DNA of 64,000 bases from Caprimulgus europaeus (taxonomy: Eukaryota > Chordata > Aves > Caprimulgiformes > Caprimulgidae): contig OU015540.1 in NCBI GenBank assembly GCA_907165065.1, positions 3,828,001 through 3,892,000 on the forward strand, in the 5' to 3' direction. The notes beneath the pieces were generated by a model. It was given only the letters and a program-made list of their open reading frames with translations, made no database searches and was not told the DNA's origin. This document shows, in pieces, positions 1 to 13,408 of this stretch. Position numbers and translations under genes: made by a program. Position 1 is the first letter of the stretch. Each line of letters begins with the position of its first letter.

Positions 1-823
1 TGCCAGGTCCTGCTGGGATGGGGACGCAGGGCACGATGCGGTGACATGGAGGGGACAGTGCAGGGACAGGAGAGCAGGGGCTGGTGCTGGGTTTGTTGTG
101 TTGCTCCACATGGTGGTTGCGATAACCGCTCATGGCTGGCTGCCACCTCTTCCCCGGGAAACCTGCTGATGGAGGAGAGGTTGCAGTATCAGATGTCCTC
201 TTAAGACATCCCAAAACTTTCCTGGAGGCTCTGGCAGCCGGTAACAGGAGCTGCCCTTGCTGCTGCCCACCTGACCTTCTCCCAGAGGTATTATTAGCCC
301 ACCAAGAGCCGCCAGCCCGAGCCACAAGCTTTTCTCCTGCAAGCCCTTCCTGGCTGTAGACCAGGGAGAGGAGCTGTGCACCATCCTCCCTATTTCCCCA
401 GGGAGAAGCACCATGCTGAAGGCTTTGAGTCACTCTCCAAAGCCTGCTCTCCAATACCTGGAAGATGTCTGTGCCCAGCAGAGAGACCACCCTGTCCTGC
501 CTCTTCTCAGCCCTCTCTGTACTGTCCCGTGGAAGTGGCTGCCACACAGCTCACCCTCTCCCAAGCCATCATCCCTCTCCCAAGGCCTCACTCTAGCAGC
601 CTCTAAGGTGACATAAACTGATGGTTCTATTCCCATCTCCAGCCTCTCCAAGTGACAAAAGCATCATCTATCAAGCTCTTGACTGACATCGTTCCTGATG
701 AATAATTAACACCCTCTTGGCCCCTGGATTTCAAACCAGGACATGTATGGGTCTGAAAAAGTCTAAGTCATGTTATTTATTGCTATGATCCTGTGGTGCA
801 CAGCCAGGTCCTGTGGGTCACAG
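1..823. other. Gene-free stretch at left edge
   Basis: Both strands carry only short open frames with no recognisable protein similarity and no convincing splice-site pairs. I see no repeat family before the CR1 fragment that starts near 824. Confidence 0.5.
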
Positions 824-938
824 AGTCATAAAATCACAGACTGGTTTGGGTTGGAAGGGACCTTAAAGCCCATCCAGTGCCAACCCCCCTGCCAGCAGCA
901 GGGACACCTTCCACTAGACCAGGTCAGCTCAGCATTAA
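824..938 (-). mobile_element. CR1 LINE 3'-end fragment (antisense)
   Basis: The reverse complement matches the conserved 3' end of avian CR1 retrotransposons: the 'ggtctagtggaaggtgtccc' block, then 'ggtcccttccaaccc' and a 'tgattttatga'-like tail. Only about 115 bp remain, as expected from the 5' truncation typical of CR1 insertions. The tail has diverged from ATTCTATGA, so this is not among the youngest copies here. Confidence 0.85.
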
Positions 939-3900
939 ATGTCTGCAGAATTTCATCCAGAAGAGCAGTCTGGGAATCTTCCCCATGGGAAGCCTGACAG
1001 GTGATATCCACAATTGTACTTTTGTGTGTGTGTTTGTGTCCTTTCTGCAGACAGCAATGTCAAGGTTATGCTGACTCTGCAGAAGAGGACAGTACTTTGC
1101 AGCTGCATCCCTTCCACTGGATGTTTCCAGTCGTATGGATGAACACAGGAGATCTTTGATCTCAACATCCCAGCTATCCAAACACTGTGAGCCAGGGAAA
1201 CACAGCTGGGAGGCACTGGCAGGGTCAGTCCCTTGGAGCTGTGTTAGACACAAAGCAGCTGTTACCAGAGGGGTCTATAGATTTCCATAGGCCACAAGCC
1301 ATAAAGCATCCCCTGAAGGTCCAGTGTTAGAGATTGAGACATTGCAGTGGTCCTTGGGCTTCCCCAGCTCTGCCACAGTCCTGTGTGTGTCACCTTGGTC
1401 ACCTCCCTTAATACCCATGACTCGGTTTCATCAGAAACTGGTTTCCAGGTCCTAACCCCAAAGCACAGTCACTAGTTTTGATTCTCCAGACCACCCTGCA
1501 AAGCGATAAGCCAGGTCAAGTGGGAACACCAGCGGTCCCCATGCTGTGAGAGAGCATCTCCTCTCCCACCAGCCGGTCACCAGAGCGGGCTCAGCCAGGA
1601 AAAAAGGATTCAGTAACAAGAGTGCAGCCACCACGTCCGCTGAGCCCTGCTCCATCATCCCTCCCTGCTCAGGACTCCATGGCCACGTGCACACATGGCA
1701 GCAGGACGGGTGATGCCAAGCGCTCCTTGGGCACCGTCACCTGATCTCCGCATCCTGCTCCAAACCAGGACAAAAATAAACCCAGGAGCGCTGCAGCCGA
1801 GTGGCTCTGGCAAGGCAGGCCTGGCCTGAGCCACTGTTCCAGTGACTGATGGAGGAGAAGCACAGATATTCTCCTCATGCTTCTCCAGTCTCCTGCTGCA
1901 AAGAAACCGTGGATCAGTGACCAGGAGCGGGTGGAGGCATTTGCTGCCCCATAACCCGCAGCTGAGAGGAACACAAGGTGGTTTTTCCCCCACCATGTGA
2001 ATTTTCTGGTTGACAGAAGGTTCATTCCTTGTGGGCAAGGCTAAAGTTTCCATGGGGAATGTTGGGTTTTTTTTCCTTGGAAGTTTTTATTTAAGTAGAA
2101 GGGCAAAAACCCCCTCACCCTGTACCCTGAAAATGCAAAGCCTGAGGCTCCAGCTCTCCCTGTTCTGACAGGACACATCACCCCTGCTGTGCACCAGCCT
2201 TTTGCTACCCAAAATTGGCATCACCTTGCAGCTCATGGTGTTTCCAAGCACAGAAAGAAATACCCCTGGAAGGGCATACTGAGACCTGTCAAACTCATTT
2301 CAGTCATGACCTCAGTTGGTTACAAGGGTATAAAGCCAATGCAGTAGCTGTGGCTTGGCAGGAGCAGAACTAGAGTTGTGTGGTGAGTGAGGGGACACCA
2401 CAGAGTCCCCATTGCAACAAGGGCCATCAACTTGAGGGCTTCTTCAGCCCTCAACCAAGACACACACAACACAAGCCAGCCCTGCAGTGGGGATTCACCG
2501 TTCCCCTGGTACATGCTGGGCTTTGACATTCCCTTAAGGGGTTGCAAAGTTGCTCTCACATCCCTGATTTCTCCTGTGATGCAGAAATACTCTGCCCCAG
2601 AGGATCTCCACCTGCAGCCACCCCAGCACAGAGCCTGGATGAGCTCAGGACATGCCCCAATCCCAAACAAAAAGCCAAGCTTTGCTGCAGGAGCCTCCCA
2701 CCAGCAGAACTGAGATGTGAGCATCAGCTGCACCTCTGGGTGCTCCAGGTGGCCAAGTGGCTTCCAGGGCCCCTGCCCTGAGCTGGAGACATCAATGTCC
2801 TACTACACATGCACTCTCTTTCCAAACAGCTCCATGTGCTTGCAGCCTGGCACAGCAATAAAACAAGACAAAAAGCCAGATCTGAGTGATTTTTTTTGAG
2901 AGAGAAGGCTGCAGCAATATGGTCCTGGAGAAAGCAGGAGCACAACCCCTTGGCTTCCCTTCCCAGTCACTACCCTGACTTTCCAGTGTGCCCCAAGCTC
3001 CCAGCATCTCGGCTTTGCAAGGAGCCGATCTCCTGGTGTTCGCTGGGCCACAGCCCCATCCTCATCACGTGAATTCAAGTGCATCCACCAAAGAGCCTCC
3101 TGCTTCTCCCAGCAACATGCTGAGAGAATCAGAAGGCACCAGGGTAAGCAGCTCTCCTTGTCCCAGCGTGGTCCTGGGACAAAAACCCTGCCTGTCCCCA
3201 TCGTGCTGCCTTCTTGTCCCTCTCCCCCAGGCCTGACTTCACTCACCTCACCCCCTACCCAGGCCATACCTGCTTCTTCTGCTGAAGGCATGATGACTTC
3301 ACTGTCTATTTTTATCCAGCCCACTGGTAAGAGCAGAGTCGACACTGGCTTTTGTGGGAAAAAAAAATAAATAAAAAAGGCATTTTTCTTATTGTGTGGG
3401 AAAAGATCCATGGGTTGGGTTTTCTTTTTCTTCCCCCTTAACTTGGAGATCTCCCAAAGCAAACAAGTGTGGTTAACTGGAAAATAGGATGATTCACCAG
3501 TCCCCTGGGCAGATGGTACCCGGGGCCTCTATTCTACAGCTCCTGGCAAAGGAAAATGCCCCCTGGAAAACTTAAAATAAATAAATGATCCTGTAGCCAT
3601 CACGGGACCTGGTTTTCAAAGGCAGTAGGTCTTCAGTGCAGGACCTCCTGAATGTGCTCAGACCACTTGGCTCATTCCATCATGGTGTTGTGCACCAGAG
3701 GGGGACTTTGGGGGGTGCAGGAGGTTTCCAAATGTTGCAGCCTTGGATGGATGTGAGAAGCTGAGCAGTGCACCAGGTTACATCCCCGAGCGAAGGGATG
3801 GAGCAGCCTCGAGCCATCCCAGGAGCTGGAGTAAAGCTGTTGCTGTGTGATGAGATGTCTCCTCCTCCATGGAGCATCTGCCATGTGATACCTTTGCTCT

Positions 3901-6197
3901 GAGGTTGTGAAAAGATGGTGACACAGGGAAAAGTTAGGCAAAACATCCCTGTGGATGAACAAACAGTGGGGCCAGAGCAACAAAGCAACCTTTATCTTCC
4001 CTGCAGCCTCTGACCATTGTACCAGGGGAGACCATTCCCTTCATGGTGTGACTCAAATCCCATCTGCATCGTGCAGGAATTAGTTGTCCTTCCCAGAGAT
4101 GGGGAAGGACTGGTTTTAACTGCCCCCAACTCCTCCTCCTGTGGGCAATGGGACCAATTAAGCTTATTCATCCTTATTACATTCTCCTTATACATACCCA
4201 AATTCTGGCCTCACCAGCAGCAGGGCTGGCACTGCAAGGTGGCCTCATCTCAGGGACATCCTGAGCCAAACTAAGGGCTCTTGAGGGATGTGGGGGCTTC
4301 ACAGCCCCTGAAGAACATCCCACAGGGGAAGTGCTGCCCATCAGCAGTGTCCTTTCAAGGCAGGAGCTGTGACAGTGACGATTGTGCTGGAAAAGACTGG
4401 GGTGAAAACAGGAGCTGAGCTGGTCTTGGGGTGACCCAGGAGTGAACCGGTCCCTGTTGAGATGCCAGTTCCTGGACATCAGGAGCAGGGTTGTGTTCAG
4501 GGTCTGCCCTTCCCTGCCTGGGACATTGTGACAGCAGAGGAGCCCAAAGCACAGGCTGAGAGCCCAAATTCCCAGCACTTTCAAATTCCCCCTTTGGAAG
4601 CTTTTTGGCTGCTGGAGGGCTGGGTTATTTCTGGCTGTGCTCAGCAGGAGGGTTCTTGTCTCGCTTCATAGCAAGGCAGGGATGAACAAAGAGCTCAGCT
4701 CTCTGTCCTGGCAGCACCAACATGAGCTCTGTGCCCTCTCCTGGCTCTCCAGGCCAGGGATGAGCTCCCCAGAGTGAGGATCAGCTCATGAACCGCTCAC
4801 TGAGTGAGACAGAAACACACGAGTTCCTTCCTCCCTCTCACCTTTAAATCAGACCTTTTCACCCCAAAGAGACCAACTTCTCACAACAGGTCCCATCCTG
4901 CTCCCTGGACTTGCTCCTTGGAGGCAGATCAGAGACCTTTGGGTTGCAGAAATACTTCAGCTCCTAAGAGGGCTCTTGAGACAGAAAGAACAAGGTTTCT
5001 CAAGCAAACCAGGAATGCTAAGCCTCCAAATAAGTGACAGTCAATTGTGGTGTCACCTCATTGCCCACACTGCCACAGCTGCTTCGGGCATTTTTATCAG
5101 CTTTGCCCTCCTCCTGTTGCTTTAGGATTTTATTCAGATGCACCCACTCACCCCCCTCACACCTTGGGGTGGGCAGCACCCTGTGCCTTGGTACCCACTC
5201 CTCCACCTCTGCCCACATATGAGGCTGTGACAGCTGCCAGGTCACCTCTGGAGAGGGATTAAGAGGAGGAATCCCATTTTTTATGCCAAATATCTCAAAT
5301 AAATGGTGCTGTTATAGGTTTAGGAAGACAATACAGCCAGCACGCAGGAGTTTTGGCTCAGCAGTGATGTGGGCACCCTGGGGTAGGAGGTGTTTGGGTC
5401 TGGGAGGGTACAGGATGGTTTTAGGGCTACAATTGCTCCTCTGAATTGCCCCCCCTGCTCCCAGTGAGGGAACTGCTGGCTCTGCAGAAGGCTCTGATAT
5501 TGCACAGAGATGTTCAACAGAGCCAGGCTTGTCCTGGAAGGGTTAAACCCACCCAGTCCACCCACCAAACCCGTCCCATTCCCCTCCCCAGTGCCCAGTG
5601 GTGTGGTGTCCAGCTGCAGCAGCAGGAAGGGGGTTGTACCCCTTGCTCTGCACCACCCACCCAGCTGCTCTGCCTGCTCCTCCTGGCAGCTGAACAAGCA
5701 CCCAGCGCCGGGGACTCGTGTGCTTCGTGGTCCCAGAGCAGCGAGGGAAGCGGGGGCGAGAGATGCTGCAGTGACCTTAGCCCTGGCACCTGGAGCGGGG
5801 CAGATGGCTGGGACGAGGTGGGTGGTCTCTGGTCCAAACCACACTGCTGGAAAGGGCAGAGATGTCCACTCAGAGTGTCCCTGTGCGGGGAACTGGTAGA
5901 AGAGCAAACATCCCAGGGCTGGGATTTGGGACTGCCAGGATTCACTCTGGCCACAAACATCTTCTGGCCTGGCTGCAGCTCAGAGCACAGTGGTCTGGCA
6001 CCCAGGACCCTAAACTGCCCCACAACTCACCCCAAACTCAGCCCCAGGGACTCCCTCCCTTGGATCCAGCCCTCAGCTGAGCCACAGCAATCTAGTGAAC
6101 ACCAGTTGAGGTCTTTCCAGAGGGCTCTTGACATCATACCCCAGCCAATGTGTGGTGGCAGTTCCCATGGACAGTGGGGACAGGGAGCCTCTGAGAT
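939..6197. other. Gene-free stretch
   Basis: No coding gene is recognised. Open frames up to 219 codons (minus strand, 2803-3462) and 258 codons (plus strand, 5446-6222) exist, but they overlap other long frames, have low-complexity Ser/Pro/Gln-rich or hydrophobic composition, and the second runs into a CR1. An A/T-rich run lies near 3359-3380. Nothing else stands out. Confidence 0.45.
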
Positions 6198-6308
6198 TAT
6201 GGCTTTGAGTAACCTGGTCTAGTGGAAGGTGTCCCTGCTGCTGGCAGGGGGGTTGGAACTGGATGAGCTTTAAGGTCCCTTCCAACCAAACCAGTCTGTG
6301 ATTCTATG
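6198..6308 (+). mobile_element. CR1 LINE 3'-end fragment
   Basis: Sense-oriented CR1 3' end. It runs from the 'ggctttgag..aacctggtct' block through 'ggaaggtgtccctgctgctg' and 'ggtcccttccaacc' to a terminal 'tgattctatgg'. About 110 bp are kept. Confidence 0.88.
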
Positions 6309-9300
6309 GCTGCTGGGGTGGGAAGGCTGTGTCTCCTGTGCAGAAAGGTGACTGCAGCATCAGGCAGCCCTGGGCACCTGCACGCTGCTGTGATCAGCCC
6401 ATGGGAGCTGCTTCTCTGACCCTTCCTCTCCCAGACCTTGCTCAGAGGGAAGGGGAATGGAGGGGAGGAGAGAACAGCCCATTTTAGCCCAAGCTCCCTG
6501 TACAGACACACCTGGAAGAGGTCATTGCTGCCACAGGCTTCCCACAGACAAGGACCTTCTCCCTGTAATAGCCCTACAAGTCTAAAACAGGGCACAGCAC
6601 CAAGCCCCAGGAGGTGCCAGGAGACATGGGCACTGTCCTCATGTCCCCACTCCACCACACCTCCTGCCTGTCCCACTGGCTGCCGCTCTCCACAGAAATT
6701 GGTTGGTTTTCCCCTGATAACAAACCCTTCCCAGTGCTGGGTCTAACTGGAACTCCCCTGCAGCGCTTCAGCCTCCCAGCATCAATCCATCTCCTGGATT
6801 TACTGCCACAAGAGCATCATGGAAAATAGTATTGATCCAGCAAGGTGGTGACTTGATTTGAGGGCTGTAATGAGGCGGTGATGTGACCTTATTACACAAA
6901 GGTAAGTAGAGCTGCTGGGTGCCCTGTGCCAGGGTGGGGACCTGGTTCTGCTGTTGCCCAATTCTTTTTGTGGGAAGGTGCCTCCAAGGACACATTGGTG
7001 TTAGGGAAATGCTGGATTTGTGGTGTCCAGAGCTGAGTCACCACCTCATGCCTCACAGCTGGAGTGTCCAGGCTCTTGATCATGCCCAAAGTCACAGAGG
7101 AGCTCAGATCCAACATGACCCTCGGTGAAGCAGCATCTCTCAGCATTGTTCTCTAGTGCTTCCCTCCATCTCCTGGCTTCTTCCTCCCCACCCACCTCTA
7201 GGAAGCCTCTTAGTGTTGAGTTAAACACAGAACAGCATGTCCTGGCTTCACAAGAGGGGTAGAAAAACCAGGGGAGAGCACCCATTAGGAGACTGCCAGC
7301 CTGCCACCAACTCACTTTACATCCCTATTGAAGCCCTTTAACTCGATTTCCCCATGGATGCATCACACTAACATGATCACCCTTAACTCAGATATATTTG
7401 CCCTCCCTTTCCACAAGCCATGCAGCTTCTCTCTCTGGACATCTATTTCAGGTCTCCAGGGCTTTTGGGACACAACCAGGACAGCCCTGGGGGTCCCCAG
7501 GACTAAAGCACTGCTATGGGATGGAGCCAAGAGCCCCAGCTGTGCTCAAAAGAAGCTGTGAGGGTGATGGGGTTCATCTGAGGTGCTCCTCAGTTGTGAG
7601 CAGCCAGGCAGCAGGCAGTGCAAGGAGGGGAGCTACAGCCTTTCCTGACCCACAGCCTGAGGAACATCTCCTCTGTGGCCCTTGGCAGCTCACTCTTACA
7701 CCAGCAGCTCAGTTCTACAAATCATCAGGGTGATGACTCCAATTCTGAGTCCTCTCCTGTTGACGACAATGGTTTTTCCAACCACCCTGACAACAAGCTT
7801 GCAGCATCAGCCTCTACCACGCTGAGTCCAACAGAGCCCTGATCTTTCCTGGACTCCTGAGACACCACCACCATCCTCTGCCCCATCCAGAAGCATTTCC
7901 TCTCCTCAGCTGGAAGCAGGTGCAGGCTCCTGATAACTCTCCTTTCTGTCCACAAAGGAAATGGGGCGTGAGAACAATCCTGTCCACGTGCAGGGTAACA
8001 GCTCTGCTCCCACCCATCTGAACTCAGGCTTGTAGATGACTCTTCCCTGCTCTCTGCCAGGCCTGGGAAAGTAAGACACCACAAATAGAAAACAAACGCT
8101 TAAATCTCTTTAAGCCAATGATCCCATCGATGTCTCAGCACAAACTAACAACAAGGATCTCCTCCTCCTCACAGCTGGTGGAGGCAGGACACAAGCACAC
8201 GTTGGTATGACTGTCCCTACCTCCAGGACTGTCACTGCCAGCTGAAAGAGGTCTCAGCACATGGCAAGCAGGTTATTTCTCTCACCAGTCCTGACAGGTG
8301 CTGGTGTCTCTGGGATATTGCAGGGCTATATTGTCCTAAGGGTTCTTGGTGTAACCAGCCTCAGCAGCATGTGAAGCTCTTAATGGTTTCAGGAGCAGCT
8401 GGCTGGATGCAACACCCTGAGGTTCATACACTCTTCCCAGCTGTGTATGAGCATCTTCCTGGCTTTCCTGCACCAGGAGATCTGGGCAGTGAATGTGGAT
8501 CCCCATGGAGAAGTATAGCATAGACCTGGCAGCCACATGTGGGAAAAAAAACCCAAACAAACCCCAAAAACCAAAAAACCCCAACAAAAAACCAGAAAAA
8601 CTCCTGGAAATTGAGAAAGAATCACAGAGTGAAGGGGAAGAGGACAAAAGCTCTCCACCTTCTAGTCCTTCAGGCAGGTATCACCTATAATGGACCCAGA
8701 TCTCCTACAAAACCTGGAGAACTTCATCCTTCCTCACATGTGTATGCAAGAAGAGTGGACCACCAAGGAGAGGGTCAGGGAAGGATCACCTCCTCCACTC
8801 TTTCCTCCCACCCATCACCAGCCGTGGCTGTCAAGGACAAGGAACAGGGTTAGTGGGCTTTCTCTCAAAGCAGGGGCTGGAGACACCATGTTCTCACTCA
8901 GTTAACCACCAAACCCAATCTTGTCTCTGCATATTCACCGAGCAGTCACTGCTTCAGAGAGAAGTTCCCCCCACCACCCTCCCCTCACCGCCTCCTGCGT
9001 GCAGAGACTCGTACGTCACCGCGTGTGGAGGAGAACCGGTGGGCTGGGGACCGAACTTTGGTCTGTGTGGGAAGCTCCCCGCACGCAGCAGCAAAGTTTA
9101 ATAAGGATGTTCAACAGGATCCAACAGTTTAAGAAACCCCAAGATCTCTCTCATGATGACTGGACACTTTAATGTGGCAATAACTCATGAATGGCATAGG
9201 AATGCCAAAGGAAAGCTGGGGAAAAGGATGTGGGAAGGGGAAAGAGAGACTAGAAGAGGACAAAGAGGCTGAGGAACTGCCGACCCCAGTCCTTTCTCAC

Positions 9301-10525
9301 TCTTTGACATGCAAATCACATTTCCCTTTCAAGGAGCAATGAAAAACCTCTACATCTTGGCAGGGCTTGGAGAGACCAGGCTAAGTCAGCTCCATGGTGT
9401 GACTGGCCCCTGCATCCAGCCTGGATTTGTACCCTACAGCATGTCACATACTCCTGCCTACAGCCCCAGCAACCCCCATTTTAAACCCAGTCAGCACTGG
9501 GATTTCTTTGCAACCATAGGAGTTGCAAATAGGTTGCTGGGAGAGAGAGATGCCAAGGGAGAAAGGTTAAACAGACATTGCACTCTGAGGGAGGAAAAAA
9601 AAGAAGAAAGATCCAATTCAGCTTTGCAGTTTCTAAAACAGGCTCATTAGATCCTGAGCACAAGCAGTTTTGGCAAGGAGAAACAAAAGACCCAGGAGGA
9701 GTGAGAGGAAGGATGAATGAAGAAAAGACAGGAAAGCTGCACACGTTTTCAGTCCCTGAAGTTCACTTGTCTCTCTTTTAATGCCCAAGCACTTTCCTTC
9801 ATGAGGCACCTTTGGGAAAGGTAGGAAATGGCTGGGTGGGAGATTTACTACTGCCGGTGTTCTCACTAGATCCTATTAAAGGAAAAGAATGGGAGCAAGG
9901 AGAAATTCCCAAGGCGAGAAAAAATCCATCATTAATTGACAGGCCCCTGGGGGGCTGAAGCGGAGATGTTGAGCTGAATTCAATTACAGACCTGGTCAGG
10001 ACCAGGCAGGAAGATGTGGCTTCTTTCACTGTGTCAATTAAAGAAGTGACTGGGAGCGATAGACTCCTCTGCACCGCCCCTGACCCATGAGTCCAAACGT
10101 GCTTCCATCCGGCATTGCCTGATGGCTCCGTGGCCCCCACTGGGAACATATGGGCTCAGGGACAGTGCAGGGATGCCAGAAGGCATCTTTACAGGCTGGG
10201 CACTTGACAAAACCAAGCCTTGTGCCCCCTGCAGAAATTGCTGTGCTCTGCAGGAAGGTGGCATCATTAACAGTAATTAATTTGCAGCCACTGTCATTTT
10301 CCTTTGTGTCACCTGAGCAGAACCAAGTGCAATACCTATGGGCATTACTGAGCTTAGCACAGCAGAGTGCCCACAGCTTACTCATGGGATTTGGGGACAT
10401 AGTTTCTTGGGTCTCTGTTTAGCATTTCCCTCAGGGAACTGGGGAATAGCTGGCCACACTCCCCCACAGCTCTGTGAAAAGGGACGAGGTGGGGAAATTT
10501 CCAATCTGGGGACTGAAAGCACAAC
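6309..10525. other. Gene-free stretch
   Basis: No recognisable gene. It contains a low-complexity A/C-rich run (8544-8600) and a small CpG-containing patch near 9000-9080 with a CRE-like TACGTCACC. A strong isolated donor-like AAAG/GTAAGT occurs at about 6900 and an acceptor-like tract at about 7450, but the sequence between and around them gives no recognisable protein. Confidence 0.4.
8544..8600 (+). repeat. A/C-rich low-complexity run
   Basis: About 57 bp made only of A and C in an AAAAACC/AAACCCC pattern, without a fixed unit. Similar A/C-rich runs recur at about 23758-23795 and 40498-40545. This is simple sequence, possibly a decayed retrotransposon tail. Confidence 0.7.
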
Positions 10526-10545
10526 ATCACATCACATCACATCAC
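10526..10545 (+). repeat. (ATCAC)4 microsatellite
   Basis: Four perfect copies of the pentamer ATCAC, flanked by partial copies. A short simple-sequence repeat in otherwise unique DNA. Confidence 0.9.
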
Positions 10546-11600
10546 ACACCTTCCTGGCTGATGGAAGCAGGTAGAGCTCTGCTCATCCCAGCTGGGTGCT
10601 GCCCTGCTTCTATCAGGAGCTGAAAGCTGGAGGGTATAAGAGCAAAAAGCCAGGGAATATCATATCCTTTCCCCTCCTCTGTCCTCCACCTTAAGCTAGG
10701 TTTGGGTATCCCCAACTTTCAATCTTCCATCACTTCCCCTGCAAGATCACCACACAGCTGAAGAGCTCCTAGACATGCAGAGCTGTCCTGGCTAATCCAC
10801 TTACCTTCTCTCTTCCTCCTGTGCCTTGATCTTGTCCCTGGGGCTCACCTTTAGCAGCAGGAGAACAGGCATCGATAGAAGATAACACACCAGCAGCAAT
10901 CCACACCTCAAACAACACAAAACCAAAGCGCATGGATGCATCCAGGAATGGGCTGAGACAATTTGCTTGGTGATATCTTAAATATGAAGCAGTGTACACA
11001 TGTCAGGGGAAATAAGAATGAGAAACTATGGAAAAGAGAGAAAGGCAGCAAGGAAATTCCAGGCTCAGACAGGAATTTGCTATTTTCTCCTCCTACCTGG
11101 GCTAACCTGCAAGTCCTCTCATCTTCAGTTAACTGCTCTCATCACAGGAGTAACAATACTGTGTTCCTACTGACACCATTTTACACTTTATAAAGGTTCT
11201 CTCTTTCTCCAGATTCCCCTTCAAGGGCTGAAAACATCCTTTCTTCTCCTAGTTCCTCCTATTTTCCTTCTCCTTTGAAAATATTTCTTTTATTGAAGAG
11301 TTTCCATTGCAACACATAACAGCTTATTTCTTACCATACTGGATCCATCACACCTGAGCAGGTGACAGGATACTATGGGCTGTTTCAAAGCCTTCCTGGC
11401 ATCCTCACACACTCCTTCCAACAAAAAGCAAGAAAACTGATGCTGGGAAGTTCCAATTCCCCTCTGCCAGCACAGCTCAGAGTACAGGACTCCTAGCAAT
11501 AAGAAGGATGGATAAAGGCTCATCCTCAGCTCTCTGTGGACTCGCTGAAACCAGGAGCACCATAAAGTCAGCAAGAACAAAGAAGCCCTATGTGAGCACT
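10546..11600. other. Gene-free stretch
   Basis: Unique sequence with only short frames and no repeat family. A donor-like GAAG/GTAAGT on the minus strand near 10800 has no supporting coding exon that I recognise. Confidence 0.4.
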
Positions 11601-11628
11601 TATATATATATATATATATATATATATA
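11601..11628. repeat. (TA)14 microsatellite
   Basis: Fourteen uninterrupted TA dinucleotides. Perfect purity suggests current length instability. The minus-strand open frame across it reads as alternating Tyr-Ile and is an artefact. Confidence 0.97.
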
Positions 11629-13408
11629 GCTCTTGAGTGCTCCTTTCTTGTTGGTGCTAAATGGCATTGCTAGCACCTGGGGAAGGAGATCCTCAAGAGA
11701 TGGGGCTAATGGATGGAATTATTCATGGCCAGTTAATGGATGACTGCTAATTGGTGGAAGAGGCTGAGCAGGGTGGTGTGTTGTTAGAAGAACTTCTCTG
11801 AGGCCTTGGGAGGGAGAAAGAAGCCAAGAACAAAGGATCTGTGCAGTGTCAGGCAGGGCCTGGAACGGGAGGAATTTCTATTTCTCGTGTTCTTGGCTTA
11901 TTCACAAAGATTCCCAAAACTCCCGTAAGGAAGGGATGAGCAGGATGAGCAATGCTTCATTCCCAGCCCCAGAGCACAGTCCCAGCAGCCAAGGAAAAGG
12001 GTTTTTACAGTCAACAAAACCCAGGAGTGTGTAGGAAAAGGAACTCAAAGTGCTGCCTCCAGCTCTACCCTTGTAGTCACCCAAGCCAGACCCTCAGTTT
12101 AGGGGAGGCTGATGGCACGGGGACCATAACTCGAGGTCTGTGAATTCTTCTGATCCCCACCACTGTTGAAGTGGAAAGGACAGACTGTGGTTGTAAGTCA
12201 GAGCTCTGGGAAAGAACAGGGAGGGAAAATGCCATGCCCCTTCTACCTGGAAGCTTTTGAGCTCATGCCTGAATCACTTCTCCATCCAATAGAGCATCTC
12301 CATGCTTCCAGACACTTCCAGCATCTCTCTCCTTCTTTCCCTGCCTTTCTCAGCTTCCTTGGAGCTCAGAGGGTATGGAGATGTCCTGGAGGTGAAAGAG
12401 AAGGTGGTCCTTGCTGAAGATGGTAAGAAATGCTCTCCTGCCTCAATCAACAGGCTCATTCCTGAGGAGAGGCTCCCGAGCCGAGCGGACACCACGTGCT
12501 TGGGAGAGCTGTCAGCAGGAATGAAAGGGAGAGAAGGAAGAGGCACGTGCTGTACCCGCTGGCGCTGATTAAACCCTGAGGCTTTGTTTGCTTGGTCTCT
12601 CCAACCCTCATAAAAGTCAAATGAGCTTTTTAGCTCAGAGCCTGTGGCGAAATGGAGCAGGGTGGGATAAGTGCATCAGCGTGGGCCCTCACTTCCTGCC
12701 TCTCCTCAACTGGGGGGTCCAAGGGAGCCATTTCAGTCCTTCAGTCTTACCCTGGTCTGGGCCTTCTCCTCCTCCAAGTTTCTCCCTCTAGGAGCAATTC
12801 AGTAGGGTCATACAAAACCCAGATGTCCCACAAGGTTGTGGGGAGTGTTGAACTTCTGAAGGACTCACCTTGAAGCTGAGCAGGGACTGAGGACTGACAG
12901 AGGAAGGCAGGCTCACTGACTCCTTCATCTCACCATTCCCTCCCTGCTGGGCAGGACCAAAGGGCTGCCCAAGATGAGGAGCATTTTGAAGCGATGAGGC
13001 AGAGAGCACAAACGCTCCCAAATCCATTCCTCCAGCCTGGGAATAATGATGGCAGCAGCTGAAGCAGCAATTTCCCCTGTCAGGAGGAAGGGAAAGAGTG
13101 AGGAGTGCTTAGCAGGGAGGTGTAAAGAGAAATCCTATTTTACAAGGGCCCAGCCAGTCCTGCTTGTACCAAGTGACAGATCTGATGGCAGCATTTAGTG
13201 ACAAAACACTAAAAGTGTCTGGTGGGTATAAAACAACAGCAGGGACTCAGCCATCTCTGCCCCAGCAGGTATTTGGATGCTGAGACACAGCTCCCAGGTA
13301 ACACTTTTTTATTTGAAAACTGCTCCTTTTATGATCATCTTTCCTCCCACTGCAGAAGGCAAAGAGAAAAGAGACGGGGAGAGTTGTTTGACAAGCTGAA
13401 AACTTTTA
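11629..13408. other. Mostly gene-free stretch with one candidate exon
   Basis: Unique sequence. The only coding-like signal is the candidate internal exon at 12354-12422, listed separately. No transposon family is recognised. Confidence 0.4.
12354..12422 (+). other. Candidate orphan internal exon (unassigned)
   Basis: A pyrimidine-rich tract ending in TTTCTCAG precedes 69 bases that end in GATG/GTAAGA, a good splice donor. In the phase 1-1 frame the segment is open and reads SLELRGYGDVLEVKEKVVLA followed by Glu-Asp; the other two frames contain stops. It is length-divisible by three and charged like a real exon. I do not recognise the peptide, and no neighbouring exon was found, so chance is quite possible. 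Confidence 0.2.

Noticed and set aside
2803-3462. 219-codon minus-strand frame
   Set aside because: The start lies in Lys- and Phe-rich sequence from A/T runs, there is no recognisable domain, and no flanking splice sites support it.
5446-6222. 258-codon plus-strand frame
   Set aside because: It overlaps a 195-codon frame on the other strand, has no family signature, and ends inside a CR1 fragment.
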